From Pseudomonadota bacterium (GTDB lineage: Bacteria; Desulfobacterota; Desulfovibrionia; Desulfovibrionales; Desulfovibrionaceae), in NCBI GenBank assembly GCA_023460395.1, contig JAEWQB010000025.1, positions 1 to 64,000 on the forward strand: a DNA stretch of 64,000 nt, written 5' to 3'. Positions 34,884 through 43,193 of the stretch are shown one piece after another. Every line of letters starts with the position of its first letter. Within the stretch, counting starts at the first letter, position 1. The notes beneath the pieces are model-generated. The model saw nothing but the letters and a program-made list of their open reading frames with translations, had not been told where the DNA came from and made no database searches. The translations under genes and the position numbers were made by a program.

Positions 34884-37439
34884 CTAGCTTTTTGTATCGC
34901 CGGGCGAGGAATCCGGCGAGGTACCCTGTAATGTGCCAGCGGTAGGGCCAGACATAGGGACTGGCGCGGACTTTTCCGCAGAGATGGCGGACTGGAGCGT
35001 GAGTTGGGCTACAAGGGGCGTGGTACGAGTTTCAGCAAATGCCCGCTGTGCATCTGCCATGTCTGCCGTGTTCGTCACCTCTGCTGCGGAAGGGAATCCC
35101 ATCGGCTTTGCTTCGGTTTGGCCTTTGGCATCGGGTTTGTCATTGGCACGCGGATCTGCTTTTCTGCTCCCGGTGGTGCCGTTCGCCTTATCTCGCCGTT
35201 CTTCGGGGTATTCAATACGCCGGTGGAAGATGCCGGTGAGAATGCGATGGAAATTCTCGCTCAAGGTATGCAGATCCCGCAAGGTAAGCTCAGATTCGTC
35301 AAGCTGGCCTTCCGCGAAAATCCCTTTGATAATGGTATCAATGTGTCCGCGTAAACGGCTGGGCGTGGGGTCGGCGAGCACCCGGCTGGAAGCTTCCACC
35401 ACGTCCGCCAGCATAACCACGGCAGCTTCGCGGGTTTGTGGCTTGGGGCCGGGGTAGCTGTAGTCCTCTTCGCGGGGCGTGTCGCTTCCTTCCTTGGCTT
35501 TATTGAAAAAGAAGCGGACCAGCGACGTGCCGTGGTGCTGCATGATGATGTCCGCTATTTCGTCTCCCAGCCTGTATTGCCGGGCCATCTCTACGCCGCG
35601 TTTGACGTGGGAGATGATGATTAGCGTGCTCATGGAAGGGCCGAGCTTGTCGTGGGGGTTCTTAGCGCGGCCTTGGTTTTCTATGAAGTATTCCGGCTTC
35701 GCCAGTTTGCCCATGTCGTGATAGAGGGCCGCTACTTTGCAGAGCAGGCTATTGGCACCTATAGCCTTGGCTCCGGCTTCCACCATGTTGGCGACGATAA
35801 GGGAGTGGTGGTATGTGCCGGGAGCTTCCAGCATTAGTTCCTGCAGCACGGGTTGTTCAAGGTTCATGAGTTCCATGAGCCGGAACCGTGTTGTGTAGTT
35901 GAAAATAATTTCAATAAGCGGGCTGAGGGCGAACAACACCAGCAGAGAAAGAAGGCCGTTGCCCACGGCGTAGAGCGCTCCCATGCCCATCTGCATAACT
36001 TCAAATCGCGCGAAAAGCGCAATGCCCAGCCATGCGGCGAGTAGGCCCGCCATATGGGGAAAAACGCTCAGGGCAATATCCGTGCGTGTTTGCGCCCGTT
36101 TTACCAGCAAAACATACCACATGGATGTGATGAAGGTGAACAGGAAGTACCAAAGTCCCGCGCCCGTCATGGCGCAGCAGAGAAACGTCAGTATCAGGGC
36201 GATAACGCTGCAACGGCGAAAGCCGAAGACCATGGCTGCCAGCCCCACGGCACCGGGAACCGGATAGAGCAGGGGCAGCAGTTCCAGCCGGGCCGCTCCA
36301 GCGGGACCGGTCAGCGGGTCGGTTATAGGGCTGTGGGCAAACAACATGAGCAACTTGCACCCGCCCGCGAAAATGAGAATGAGTAGGCTGGTGAAGAAAA
36401 GGTCTTTGTTTTTTATTTCCGAGAGGCGGCGTCCCGGTTTTGCAAAGGCCAGACCGCCGCACAGCAGCAGCGATACAAGAAATATCCCCGCGATGCGCAT
36501 GGGGAAAACATGCTGGCGTTTATGGTTGATGAGCGCCTGTAACTGCCGCTGGTCTTCCTCGGAAACCCGCTCCCCCTGCCGGACGATAATTTCGCCCTGC
36601 TTGATGTGGTAATACACCGGGGTCACGGACTCACGTGCCAGAAGCTTGCGCTGGCGGCTGGTTTCCCTGTTGGGAGTAAGAGTGGCGAAGGTGAGGGGAG
36701 TAAGCAATTCGGTAGCTGCCCGGCGTTCCCGTAAGGGAAGTTTAAGGCCGGACTTCAGCATTTCCGCAAGCTCATCCCGCAGGGTTTTCTCGTCCGTAAC
36801 CCCCTGCATGTCCATGCGCATGGTTTCGGTTCCGCTGGCAAGATCGCGTAACACAATGCCGCTGCGGTACTGTTGCAAGGTGGTGGCATCGGCCACCACG
36901 CCCATATTGAGCCGCGCGACCAGCCATGGCAGCACATTTTCAAGAATGGTGTGCTGGAAGGCGGGCGAGGTCCAGTCGTCAATAGTCTTTTGGGGAATTT
37001 CGGCGGTAAGGGCCTCGGCAATCTGCCAGCGGATTTGCTCCGCTTCGGTGGTGTCGGCAGGTTTCTGCGAGGCGAGAGAGAAAACGGTTTGCACCCGGCT
37101 TTGCATTTGTTCGAGCGGAATACGGTCTAGATCGAACACGGCGGGCTGCAATTCTTCCACCTGTTTGCGCTTGGCAACGGTGGATTCCACGTCCTCCAGC
37201 AGCAGATCCTGATCAGCCATGACATCCTGCGTGGCTATTTCACCAGCCACAAAGAGTGTGGGGCCGGTGCGCAGGTTCACCCCGCCGATAACGGCAAGTG
37301 CTGCCAGTACGAAAAGGAAAAAGACGATGCCAGCTTTGGGCCGTCTTGTGCCTGCGATGGATTTACGCCTCCCCCACAAGGGAGACATGCCCATGTGCGC
37401 GTTAGGCTTTTTTGCTGGATTTGGCCTGATTACGTTCAT
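34884..37439 (-). CDS. pgpH: PgpH-type 7TM-HD phosphodiesterase
   Basis: An 851-residue inner-membrane protein with an N-terminal helix, a large extracytoplasmic 7TMR-HDED domain (about residues 60-300), seven transmembrane helices and a cytoplasmic HD domain (CKVAALYHDMGKLAKPEYF, then ISHVKRGVEMA and ADIIMQHHGTSLV). Family members hydrolyse c-di-AMP. The C-terminal 130 residues are a Lys/Asp/Pro/Ser-rich extension. The ATG at 37439 overlaps phoH by 38 bases; ATGs at 37394 and 37388 are alternatives with weaker ribosome sites. Confidence 0.88.
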   Translation of the reverse strand: MNVIRPNPAKKPNAHMGMSPLWGRRKSIAGTRRPKAGIVFFLFVLAALAVIGGVNLRTGPTLFVAGEIATQDVMADQDLLLEDVESTVAKRKQVEELQPAVFDLDRIPLEQMQSRVQTVFSLASQKPADTTEAEQIRWQIAEALTAEIPQKTIDDWTSPAFQHTILENVLPWLVARLNMGVVADATTLQQYRSGIVLRDLASGTETMRMDMQGVTDEKTLRDELAEMLKSGLKLPLRERRAATELLTPLTFATLTPNRETSRQRKLLARESVTPVYYHIKQGEIIVRQGERVSEEDQRQLQALINHKRQHVFPMRIAGIFLVSLLLCGGLAFAKPGRRLSEIKNKDLFFTSLLILIFAGGCKLLMLFAHSPITDPLTGPAGAARLELLPLLYPVPGAVGLAAMVFGFRRCSVIALILTFLCCAMTGAGLWYFLFTFITSMWYVLLVKRAQTRTDIALSVFPHMAGLLAAWLGIALFARFEVMQMGMGALYAVGNGLLSLLVLFALSPLIEIIFNYTTRFRLMELMNLEQPVLQELMLEAPGTYHHSLIVANMVEAGAKAIGANSLLCKVAALYHDMGKLAKPEYFIENQGRAKNPHDKLGPSMSTLIIISHVKRGVEMARQYRLGDEIADIIMQHHGTSLVRFFFNKAKEGSDTPREEDYSYPGPKPQTREAAVVMLADVVEASSRVLADPTPSRLRGHIDTIIKGIFAEGQLDESELTLRDLHTLSENFHRILTGIFHRRIEYPEERRDKANGTTGSRKADPRANDKPDAKGQTEAKPMGFPSAAEVTNTADMADAQRAFAETRTTPLVAQLTLQSAISAEKSAPVPMSGPTAGTLQGTSPDSSPGDTKS

Positions 37440-38403
37440 ATGCCTGTACTATCCGTCCCACAAGCGGGTGGCGGACAACGTCGTCTTCATGGAATGTGAG
37501 AAAGCGGATTCCCTTGACACCGTCCAGAATGCGCTGTGCCTCCACAAGGCCAGAGCGGGCGGGAGAGCGGCCCCGGTCTGTGGCGGGCAGGTCTATTTGT
37601 GTCACGTCGCCGGTGATAACCGCGCGGGAGCCGAATCCTAGCCGGGTGAGAAACATTTTCATCTGTTCCGGCGTGGTGTTTTGCGCCTCGTCCAAAATGA
37701 TGAAGGCGTCATTGAGCGTGCGACCGCGCATAAACGCCAGCGGGGCGACTTCAATAACGCCGCGTTCCATCATTTCGGCAACTTTTTCGTAGTCCAGCAT
37801 GTCGTGGAGCGCATCGTAAAGCGGGCGTAAATAGGGGTTAACCTTTTCCACCAAATCACCGGGGAGAAAGCCCAGTTTTTCTCCGGCTTCCACTGCGGGT
37901 CTGGTGAGAATAATGCGTTTAACTTGCTTGGAAAGAAGCTTGGAAAGCCCCATTGCCACAGCCAAATAGGTTTTCCCCGTTCCCGCCGGTCCCACGGCGA
38001 AAACCATTTCGCAGTCGCGCAGGGCCGCTACGTAGTCTCGCTGACTCAGCGTCTTGGGGGTGATGGTCCTTTTGGGAGACGCGACAAATACGGATTCTTT
38101 GAAGATAACCTTCAATTCCGTGGAGGCATCGCGGTTGAGCATGCCGTAAGCGTAGGCCACATCGCGGGGAAAGAGCGGGTTTCCCGTTTTAAGCAGGCCA
38201 TAGAGCTGCGAGAGCAGGTTGAGCACGGTGCACAACTCGTCTTTATTCTCGGAAACCGCTGTCAGCGAAGCTCCACGGGTGTGTAGGGTCACACCGCTCT
38301 TTTCGGAAAGGAGCGCAAGGTTGCTGTTCTGTGGCCCAAATAGGTCATTTGCCAATTGGGCGTCGTCAAATTCCAGCGTTCTGGTTATGGGCGGCGTGGA
38401 CAT
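37402..38403 (-). CDS. phoH: PhoH family ATPase
   Basis: A 333-residue cytoplasmic P-loop ATPase. Walker A is GPAGTGKTYLAVAMG at about residues 138-152, Walker B is DAFIILDEAQNTTPEQ, and RLGFGSRAVITGDVTQIDLP is the family motif. The N-terminal KH-like part is normal. PhoH is thought to act in RNA metabolism with YbeY, and the phoH-pgpH-ybeY order here is the common bacterial one. Its 3' end overlaps pgpH. Confidence 0.92.
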   Translation of the reverse strand: MSTPPITRTLEFDDAQLANDLFGPQNSNLALLSEKSGVTLHTRGASLTAVSENKDELCTVLNLLSQLYGLLKTGNPLFPRDVAYAYGMLNRDASTELKVIFKESVFVASPKRTITPKTLSQRDYVAALRDCEMVFAVGPAGTGKTYLAVAMGLSKLLSKQVKRIILTRPAVEAGEKLGFLPGDLVEKVNPYLRPLYDALHDMLDYEKVAEMMERGVIEVAPLAFMRGRTLNDAFIILDEAQNTTPEQMKMFLTRLGFGSRAVITGDVTQIDLPATDRGRSPARSGLVEAQRILDGVKGIRFLTFHEDDVVRHPLVGRIVQAYERNQAKSSKKA

Positions 38404-38618
38404 GAGGATGTGAACAAGCTCTCTTTTTATGTGTTTCGCAGAATCTATCCTTTTTTGCCGAGTGCGTCCAACATTTTAGATTGGGTATATTCGACTGATA
38501 TATCAAAATAATTTTCATGGTTACAGTCCGGTGTCTGTTGTGTTTTTCCGTGTGCCGGGGGGGCTTACTGTGGGGAAATGGAGGGTATTCAGGGGAGGCG
38601 AATTCATTCAGCGGGTAC

Positions 38619-38635
38619 TGGTACGAATCCTGCTT
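38619..38635 (+). promoter_or_regulatory. Sigma-54 (RpoN) promoter
   Basis: TGGTACGAATCCTGCTT has the invariant GG and GC with exactly 10 bases between them and fits TGGCACG-N4-TTGCW at all but two positions. A start near 38646 would leave a 55-base leader before the 38701 ATG. It lies in the 297-bp divergent gap to phoH. An activator site was not found. Confidence 0.65.
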
Positions 38636-38700
38636 TTCCTTAAGAAACGTAAGTCTGGCGGCAAGAGTTGCCGTTTTTTTCAGTATCTAAGGAGTCGCAT

Positions 38701-39342
38701 ATGTATACCTCTGGCCTGAGTACTTCGGAAGGCCTTGCCTATTCCGGCCTGAAAAATGAGTCGGCAACTGGTGAAAGCGCCGCTTCTGAGAGCAGCACCT
38801 CGCGCATTACGGCACGGCGCGCTTCCATGTATACTGGAAGCAGCAACACCATGGCGGGCATCGCCCGCGAAGTGGAGGCCGCTTTGTCCGGTGTGGAACC
38901 GGACAAAAACGGGCGCATCACCTTCCAGCGCGTGGCTGAACACAAAAAGGCCAGAGAGGAAGAATTTGCGAATCAGGTAAAAAAGGATCTGCTGGCTCTG
39001 GGAGTGGATGAGGATATTGAATTCCGTCTGGTTTCCAACAGCAGCGGCGGGGTGAGCGTGGTTTCCGACCACGAAGACGCCGCCATGGTGGAACGGTACT
39101 TTAAAGCGAATCCTGAAATGGCGGAACAGTTTTCCCAAATAGAAATGCTGGGGAATTTTGACCGTGCCCGCCAGTATCAGAGCAAACCCGTTTCCGACAT
39201 GCGCAAAGAAATTCAAATGCAGGCTGTGAGCGCATTTATGAATACGGCTCAGGGTAATGGCATGTCGTTGGTTTCCGAGCTTATGGATTTTTCCAGTTCC
39301 GGGTACACTGCGGGCATGTTCGGGCTGAGTCTGACTATTTAG
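38701..39342 (+). CDS. Hypothetical protein under a sigma-54 promoter
   Basis: A 213-residue soluble protein without cysteines or signal peptide. The first 50 residues are Ser/Thr/Ala-rich and likely disordered; the middle is helical and charged (VAEHKKAREEEFANQVKKDL); the C-terminal part has MQAVSAFMNTAQGNGMSLVS and ends in a Gly/Ser/Met-rich tail. The ATG has AAGGAG 7 bases upstream. I do not recognise a family. The sigma-54 promoter suggests motility- or nitrogen-type regulation. No obvious partner gene is adjacent. Confidence 0.7.
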   Translation: MYTSGLSTSEGLAYSGLKNESATGESAASESSTSRITARRASMYTGSSNTMAGIAREVEAALSGVEPDKNGRITFQRVAEHKKAREEEFANQVKKDLLALGVDEDIEFRLVSNSSGGVSVVSDHEDAAMVERYFKANPEMAEQFSQIEMLGNFDRARQYQSKPVSDMRKEIQMQAVSAFMNTAQGNGMSLVSELMDFSSSGYTAGMFGLSLTI

Positions 39343-39442
39343 CCATTCCGGGTAGGCGGGAGCACATCGCGCTCACTGCTGGTATGGGCTGGCAGCCGTT
39401 GTTTTACCCGGCTTACCCTTGTCATTCTCCCGTGATGCTGGC

Positions 39443-40576
39443 ATGACTTCGCGGATGCGAACTCTTCAGATTATTAATGTCCGCTGGTTCAACGCCACAG
39501 CGTGGTACGGGCTATATCTCGCGTCTCTCCTGCGTGCTGCAGGACACGATTCACGGGTTGTGGTCCCGCGTCATACCTTATGCGCCCGCACGGTAAGCGA
39601 GTGGGGGTTTGATCCTATTTTTATGGATTTGAACACTTCAAATCCGCTGCGTCTTTCCCGCACATACAGTCAGATGGGCCGTTTTCTTAAAGGCTTTCGC
39701 CCGGACATTGTGAATTGTCACCGTGGCGAGGGCTTTTTTTTATGGGGACTGCTGAAGAAGCAACTGGCTGGTGGTCCGAATGCGTTTCGGCTTGTGCGCA
39801 CACGGGGCGATCAGCGATTGCCCAAAAACACCGCGGTGAATCGTTGGTTGCACGCTTCTGTGGCGGATGCGGTAGTGGCGACAAATAGCGTGATGGCCCG
39901 CCATTTTACAGAAGCGTTGCATATTCCGCCGGAGCATGTGCATACGATTTTGGGGGGAGTGGACACTGCCCGTTTTGCCTTTGACGCGGCGGGACGGGAG
40001 CGGATTCGCGCGGAATTCGGCTATGGCCCGGAACACTGTGTGCTGGGTCTGTTGGGCAGATTTGACGAGGTTAAAGGGCAACGGGAACTGCTCGACGCGC
40101 TTGCCTCGCTGTATCATGAGCAGGAATTGCGCTCGGTGCGGTTGTTATTGCTGGGTTTTGACAGCGCCACCTCGCAACAGACGGTGGAAGGCTGGATACA
40201 GGAACGGCAGCTTGGCGAGGTGGTGCGTATTACGGGTAAACGCCCGGACGTGGCGGCCTGCCTTTCCGCTGTGGATGTGGGCGTGGTTGCTTCCAAATGG
40301 TCGGAAACCATTGCCCGTGCGGCTCTGGAAATCATGGCCTGCGGGCGTCCGCTTATTTCCACATCCGTGGGAGTTATGCCCGACCTGCTGACACCGGACG
40401 CGCTTTTTCCCCCGGCGGATGCGCCTGCCATGGCACGCGCTCTTCGCCGGGCGGTCACGGACCCGGCATGGCGGGAAGCTCTCCGCGCAGAGCAGCAACC
40501 GTGTATTCGTACTTTAAGCGGAGAGCGCTTTTTGGAGCGCACGCTTTCCCTGTATCAGGGTCTTCTTTCATCATAA
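39443..40576 (+). CDS. Family 4-type glycosyltransferase
   Basis: A 377-residue GT-B glycosyltransferase. The acceptor domain opens INVRWFNATAWYGLYLASLL, and the donor domain has LGLLGRFDEVKGQRELLDAL and SKWSETIARAALEIMACGRP, where the Glu residues of the EX7E motif bind the nucleotide sugar. It probably builds lipopolysaccharide or another envelope glycan. The start is uncertain: ATGs at 39443 and 39455 both lack a clear ribosome site. Confidence 0.88.
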   Translation: MTSRMRTLQIINVRWFNATAWYGLYLASLLRAAGHDSRVVVPRHTLCARTVSEWGFDPIFMDLNTSNPLRLSRTYSQMGRFLKGFRPDIVNCHRGEGFFLWGLLKKQLAGGPNAFRLVRTRGDQRLPKNTAVNRWLHASVADAVVATNSVMARHFTEALHIPPEHVHTILGGVDTARFAFDAAGRERIRAEFGYGPEHCVLGLLGRFDEVKGQRELLDALASLYHEQELRSVRLLLLGFDSATSQQTVEGWIQERQLGEVVRITGKRPDVAACLSAVDVGVVASKWSETIARAALEIMACGRPLISTSVGVMPDLLTPDALFPPADAPAMARALRRAVTDPAWREALRAEQQPCIRTLSGERFLERTLSLYQGLLSS

Positions 40577-40588
40577 GGAGCTTGGGCT

Positions 40589-41620
40589 ATGGATAATTTC
40601 GCCAGCGATAATGCGTCCGGCGTGCATCCTCGCGTCTTGGAGGCCATGGCGCGTGTGAATAGCGGATGGGCGGGGGCGTATGGAGATGATGCCGCCACAC
40701 AACGGGCTGACGCCGCATTTCGTGCGTTACTCGGTGACGATATTGCCGTATTCTACGTGGTGAATGGCACCGGAGCCAATGTGCTGGGCCTGAAAAGTCT
40801 TGTTCGTTCCCACCACGCCGTGGTGTGCACGCAGGTGGCTCATATCAATGTGGACGAAACCGGTGCCCCGGAAGCGCTCGTGGGATGCAAACTTCTTGCC
40901 CTGCCTGCCCCCGGAGGCAAACTGACGCCAGATATGGTGCGCCCCCTGCTTGCCGCGCGTGGTGTCATGCATCACAACCAACCCAAAGTTATTTCGCTCA
41001 CGCAGGCCACGGAGATGGGGGAAGTGTATACCCCGGAAGAGATTCGCGCTCTGGCGGATTTCGCGCATGAGAATGGCATGTTCCTGCATATGGATGGCGC
41101 ACGTATTGCCAATGCCGTTGCTTATCTGGGATGCTCGCTGGCGGAGGCGACGCGGGATGCCGGTGTGGACGTGCTCTCCTTTGGCGGGACAAAGAATGGC
41201 ATGGCTTACGGCGAGGCTGTGGTCCTTTTTAACGCGTCCGCCCGCCCGGAACTTGTGGAGGCCTTTCCCTATCTGCGAAAGCAGAATTTGCAGCTTTTTT
41301 CCAAAATGCGCTATGTTTCCTGCCAGTTTGAGGAAATGCTTTCCTCCGGCCTGTGGTTGCAGAATGCCGTCCACGCCAATGCCATGACCCGGAAGCTGGC
41401 GGAAGGGCTGGCGGCGTTGCCCCATGTGCGGGTGGATAACCGGGTAGAAGCGAACGAGATTTTCGCCACCATGCGACCGGAGCACATTGCCGCGCTGCAG
41501 GAACGCTTTTTCTTTTATACGTGGGACGAGGCGGTCCATCGGGTGCGGCTTGTCTGCTCCTTCGATACCACTGAGGCGCAGGTGGACGCGTTTATTCGCG
41601 CTGCTGCCGCGCTGGTGTAG
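40589..41620 (+). CDS. Low-specificity L-threonine aldolase-type PLP enzyme
   Basis: A 343-residue fold-type I PLP enzyme that cleaves threonine or allo-threonine to glycine and acetaldehyde. FASDNASGVHP opens the protein, LHMDGARIANA carries the Asp that binds the pyridine nitrogen, and VDVLSFGGTKNGMAYGEAVV holds the Schiff-base Lys. AAGGAG precedes the ATG, 12 bp after the glycosyltransferase stop, so the two may be cotranscribed. Confidence 0.9.
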   Translation: MDNFASDNASGVHPRVLEAMARVNSGWAGAYGDDAATQRADAAFRALLGDDIAVFYVVNGTGANVLGLKSLVRSHHAVVCTQVAHINVDETGAPEALVGCKLLALPAPGGKLTPDMVRPLLAARGVMHHNQPKVISLTQATEMGEVYTPEEIRALADFAHENGMFLHMDGARIANAVAYLGCSLAEATRDAGVDVLSFGGTKNGMAYGEAVVLFNASARPELVEAFPYLRKQNLQLFSKMRYVSCQFEEMLSSGLWLQNAVHANAMTRKLAEGLAALPHVRVDNRVEANEIFATMRPEHIAALQERFFFYTWDEAVHRVRLVCSFDTTEAQVDAFIRAAAALV

Positions 41621-41656
41621 CGGTTTGCCCGCCGTGCCTGTCCGTCTGTTTTTGCG

Positions 41657-42199
41657 TTATGCCTGTTCGGCGCGGGGGCGCTGCTCCTTCCGGCGGCGTC
41701 GGAAAAATGCGGAGAGCTGCTCACTGCACCGGTCCGCAAGTACGCCACCCGTGTGCCACAGGGCGTGGTTGTGAAAAGGAAGCGTTAGCCCCTGTATTTG
41801 CGAATCTAACGAGCCGGTTTTCGGGTCTGCGGCACCGTATACCACGCCGCGTATACGAGCATGCACCATGGCGCCCACGCACATGAGGCACGGTTCCAGC
41901 GTGACTACCAGCACGGCATCTTCCACCCGATAATTCCCCACGGCTTGAGCCGCCCGGCGTAACGCCAATACTTCGGCATGGGCCGTGGGGTCGTGGTCAG
42001 TGATGGTCCGGTTGCACGCGCGGGAGAGAATGGCTCCGTTTGGAGCCACCAGCACCGCGCCCACGGGCACTTCATCCAGCGCTTCCGCGTTGGCGGCTTC
42101 GTGCAGGGCCAATGCCATCAGGTCTTCCCAGCAGGTCCACCCTGCGGGCAGTGCGGTCAGGTCTGCTAAACGATGCTCCAGTTCCCGCCGGGTGGTCAT
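41657..42199 (-). CDS. tadA: tRNA(adenine34) deaminase
   Basis: A 180-residue zinc deaminase that converts A34 of tRNA-Arg(ACG) to inosine; such a tRNA is encoded at 50911. The HAEVLALRRA and PCLMCVGAMVHARI motifs give the zinc ligands and proton-shuttling Glu. It begins within the LOG gene (ATGA overlap), so it is translationally coupled. An internal ATG at 42118 (MALALHEAANAEALDEVPVG) also has a plausible ribosome site and would give the usual length of about 153. Confidence 0.92.
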   Translation of the reverse strand: MTTRRELEHRLADLTALPAGWTCWEDLMALALHEAANAEALDEVPVGAVLVAPNGAILSRACNRTITDHDPTAHAEVLALRRAAQAVGNYRVEDAVLVVTLEPCLMCVGAMVHARIRGVVYGAADPKTGSLDSQIQGLTLPFHNHALWHTGGVLADRCSEQLSAFFRRRRKEQRPRAEQA

Positions 42200-42861
42200 G
42201 GTTGGGGCGGGGTGTGCTTCAGAATATGCGCCACCACTTCGGCGGGCGTATCCAATACGGTGATGAGGTCCATTTCCCGTTCCGCGATATATCCGTTTTT
42301 CACCATTTGGTCGCGTACCCAGTCCAGCAGGCCATTCCAGAATTCACTTTTGTAGAGGATAATGGGAAAGGCCTTGATGCGGTTGGTCTGCGTAAGCACA
42401 AAGGCTTCGCTTAATTCGTCCAGAGTGCCGAAACCGCCGGGCATGACCACGTAGGCCATGGCGTATTTGACGAACATGAGCTTGCGCACGAAAAAGTAAC
42501 GGAAATCGCACCGCACGTTCATGTAGTTGTTAGAGTGCTGTTCCATGGGCAAGTGAATGTGCAGCCCGACAGAGGTGCCGTTGGCGGAGGTCGCCCCTTT
42601 GTTTCCCGCCTCCATAAGGCCGGGTCCGCCGCCGGTAATCACGCCGTAGCCCGCTTCCACCAGCATTCGGGAGATTTCTTCCGTTTCCTTGTACAGCGGG
42701 GCGGTCTGCGGAACGCGGGCGGAACCGAAGATAGAAACGCATTGTCCGATGTCGTTGAGGGTTTCAAAACCGTCCACCAATTCAGACATGATTTTGAAAA
42801 GACGCCATGACTCCTTTATGGAAAGGCTGTCGATGACATATTGTTTGGATGACGCGGTCAT
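42196..42861 (-). CDS. LOG family (TIGR00730) Rossmann-fold protein
   Basis: A 221-residue protein with VSIFGSARVP, VITGGGPGLMEAGNKGA and the signature PGGFGTLDE. Such proteins are nucleotide 5'-monophosphate ribosidases (LOG, cytokinin-activating in plants; PpnN-like in bacteria), often mislabelled lysine decarboxylase. The ATG at 42861 has AGGAG 6 bases before it; the longer frame upstream lacks such support. Paired with tadA. The 332-bp gap to the next divergent gene has nothing recognisable. Confidence 0.9.
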   Translation of the reverse strand: MTASSKQYVIDSLSIKESWRLFKIMSELVDGFETLNDIGQCVSIFGSARVPQTAPLYKETEEISRMLVEAGYGVITGGGPGLMEAGNKGATSANGTSVGLHIHLPMEQHSNNYMNVRCDFRYFFVRKLMFVKYAMAYVVMPGGFGTLDELSEAFVLTQTNRIKAFPIILYKSEFWNGLLDWVRDQMVKNGYIAEREMDLITVLDTPAEVVAHILKHTPPQP

Positions 42862-43193
42862 GAGATCTCCTGTATGTGCGTGAAATGAACGGGTCGTTTC
42901 CGTGTGAATGCCGCGGGCCAATGTTCCGAGGCGTGATGAGGCACCAACGGTGCATCCGGGGTGCATACGGACACGCTACGCCCGGAAGCTCCCTGAGGGC
43001 CACTCCCTCTGGATACGTGGCTTACGGGCAAGCCATACCATCTGCACCATACGATTTTCTCATGCATGGCGCAACAGCCTTTGCAACTACGGCACGGACT
43101 GTTCACCGGGGAAATTGCTTGCACTTGGCGTCTTCTGTATACATAGTGGGAAACTTCCGCTCCGGCGGGTTATCCAGTAGAAAGAGAGCGTGC

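Noticed and set aside
42876..43193. A 106-residue N-terminal extension of the MBL/beta-CASP protein
   Set aside because: The MBL domain begins at the ATG at 43194, which has a ribosome site; the upstream residues look like translated intergenic DNA.
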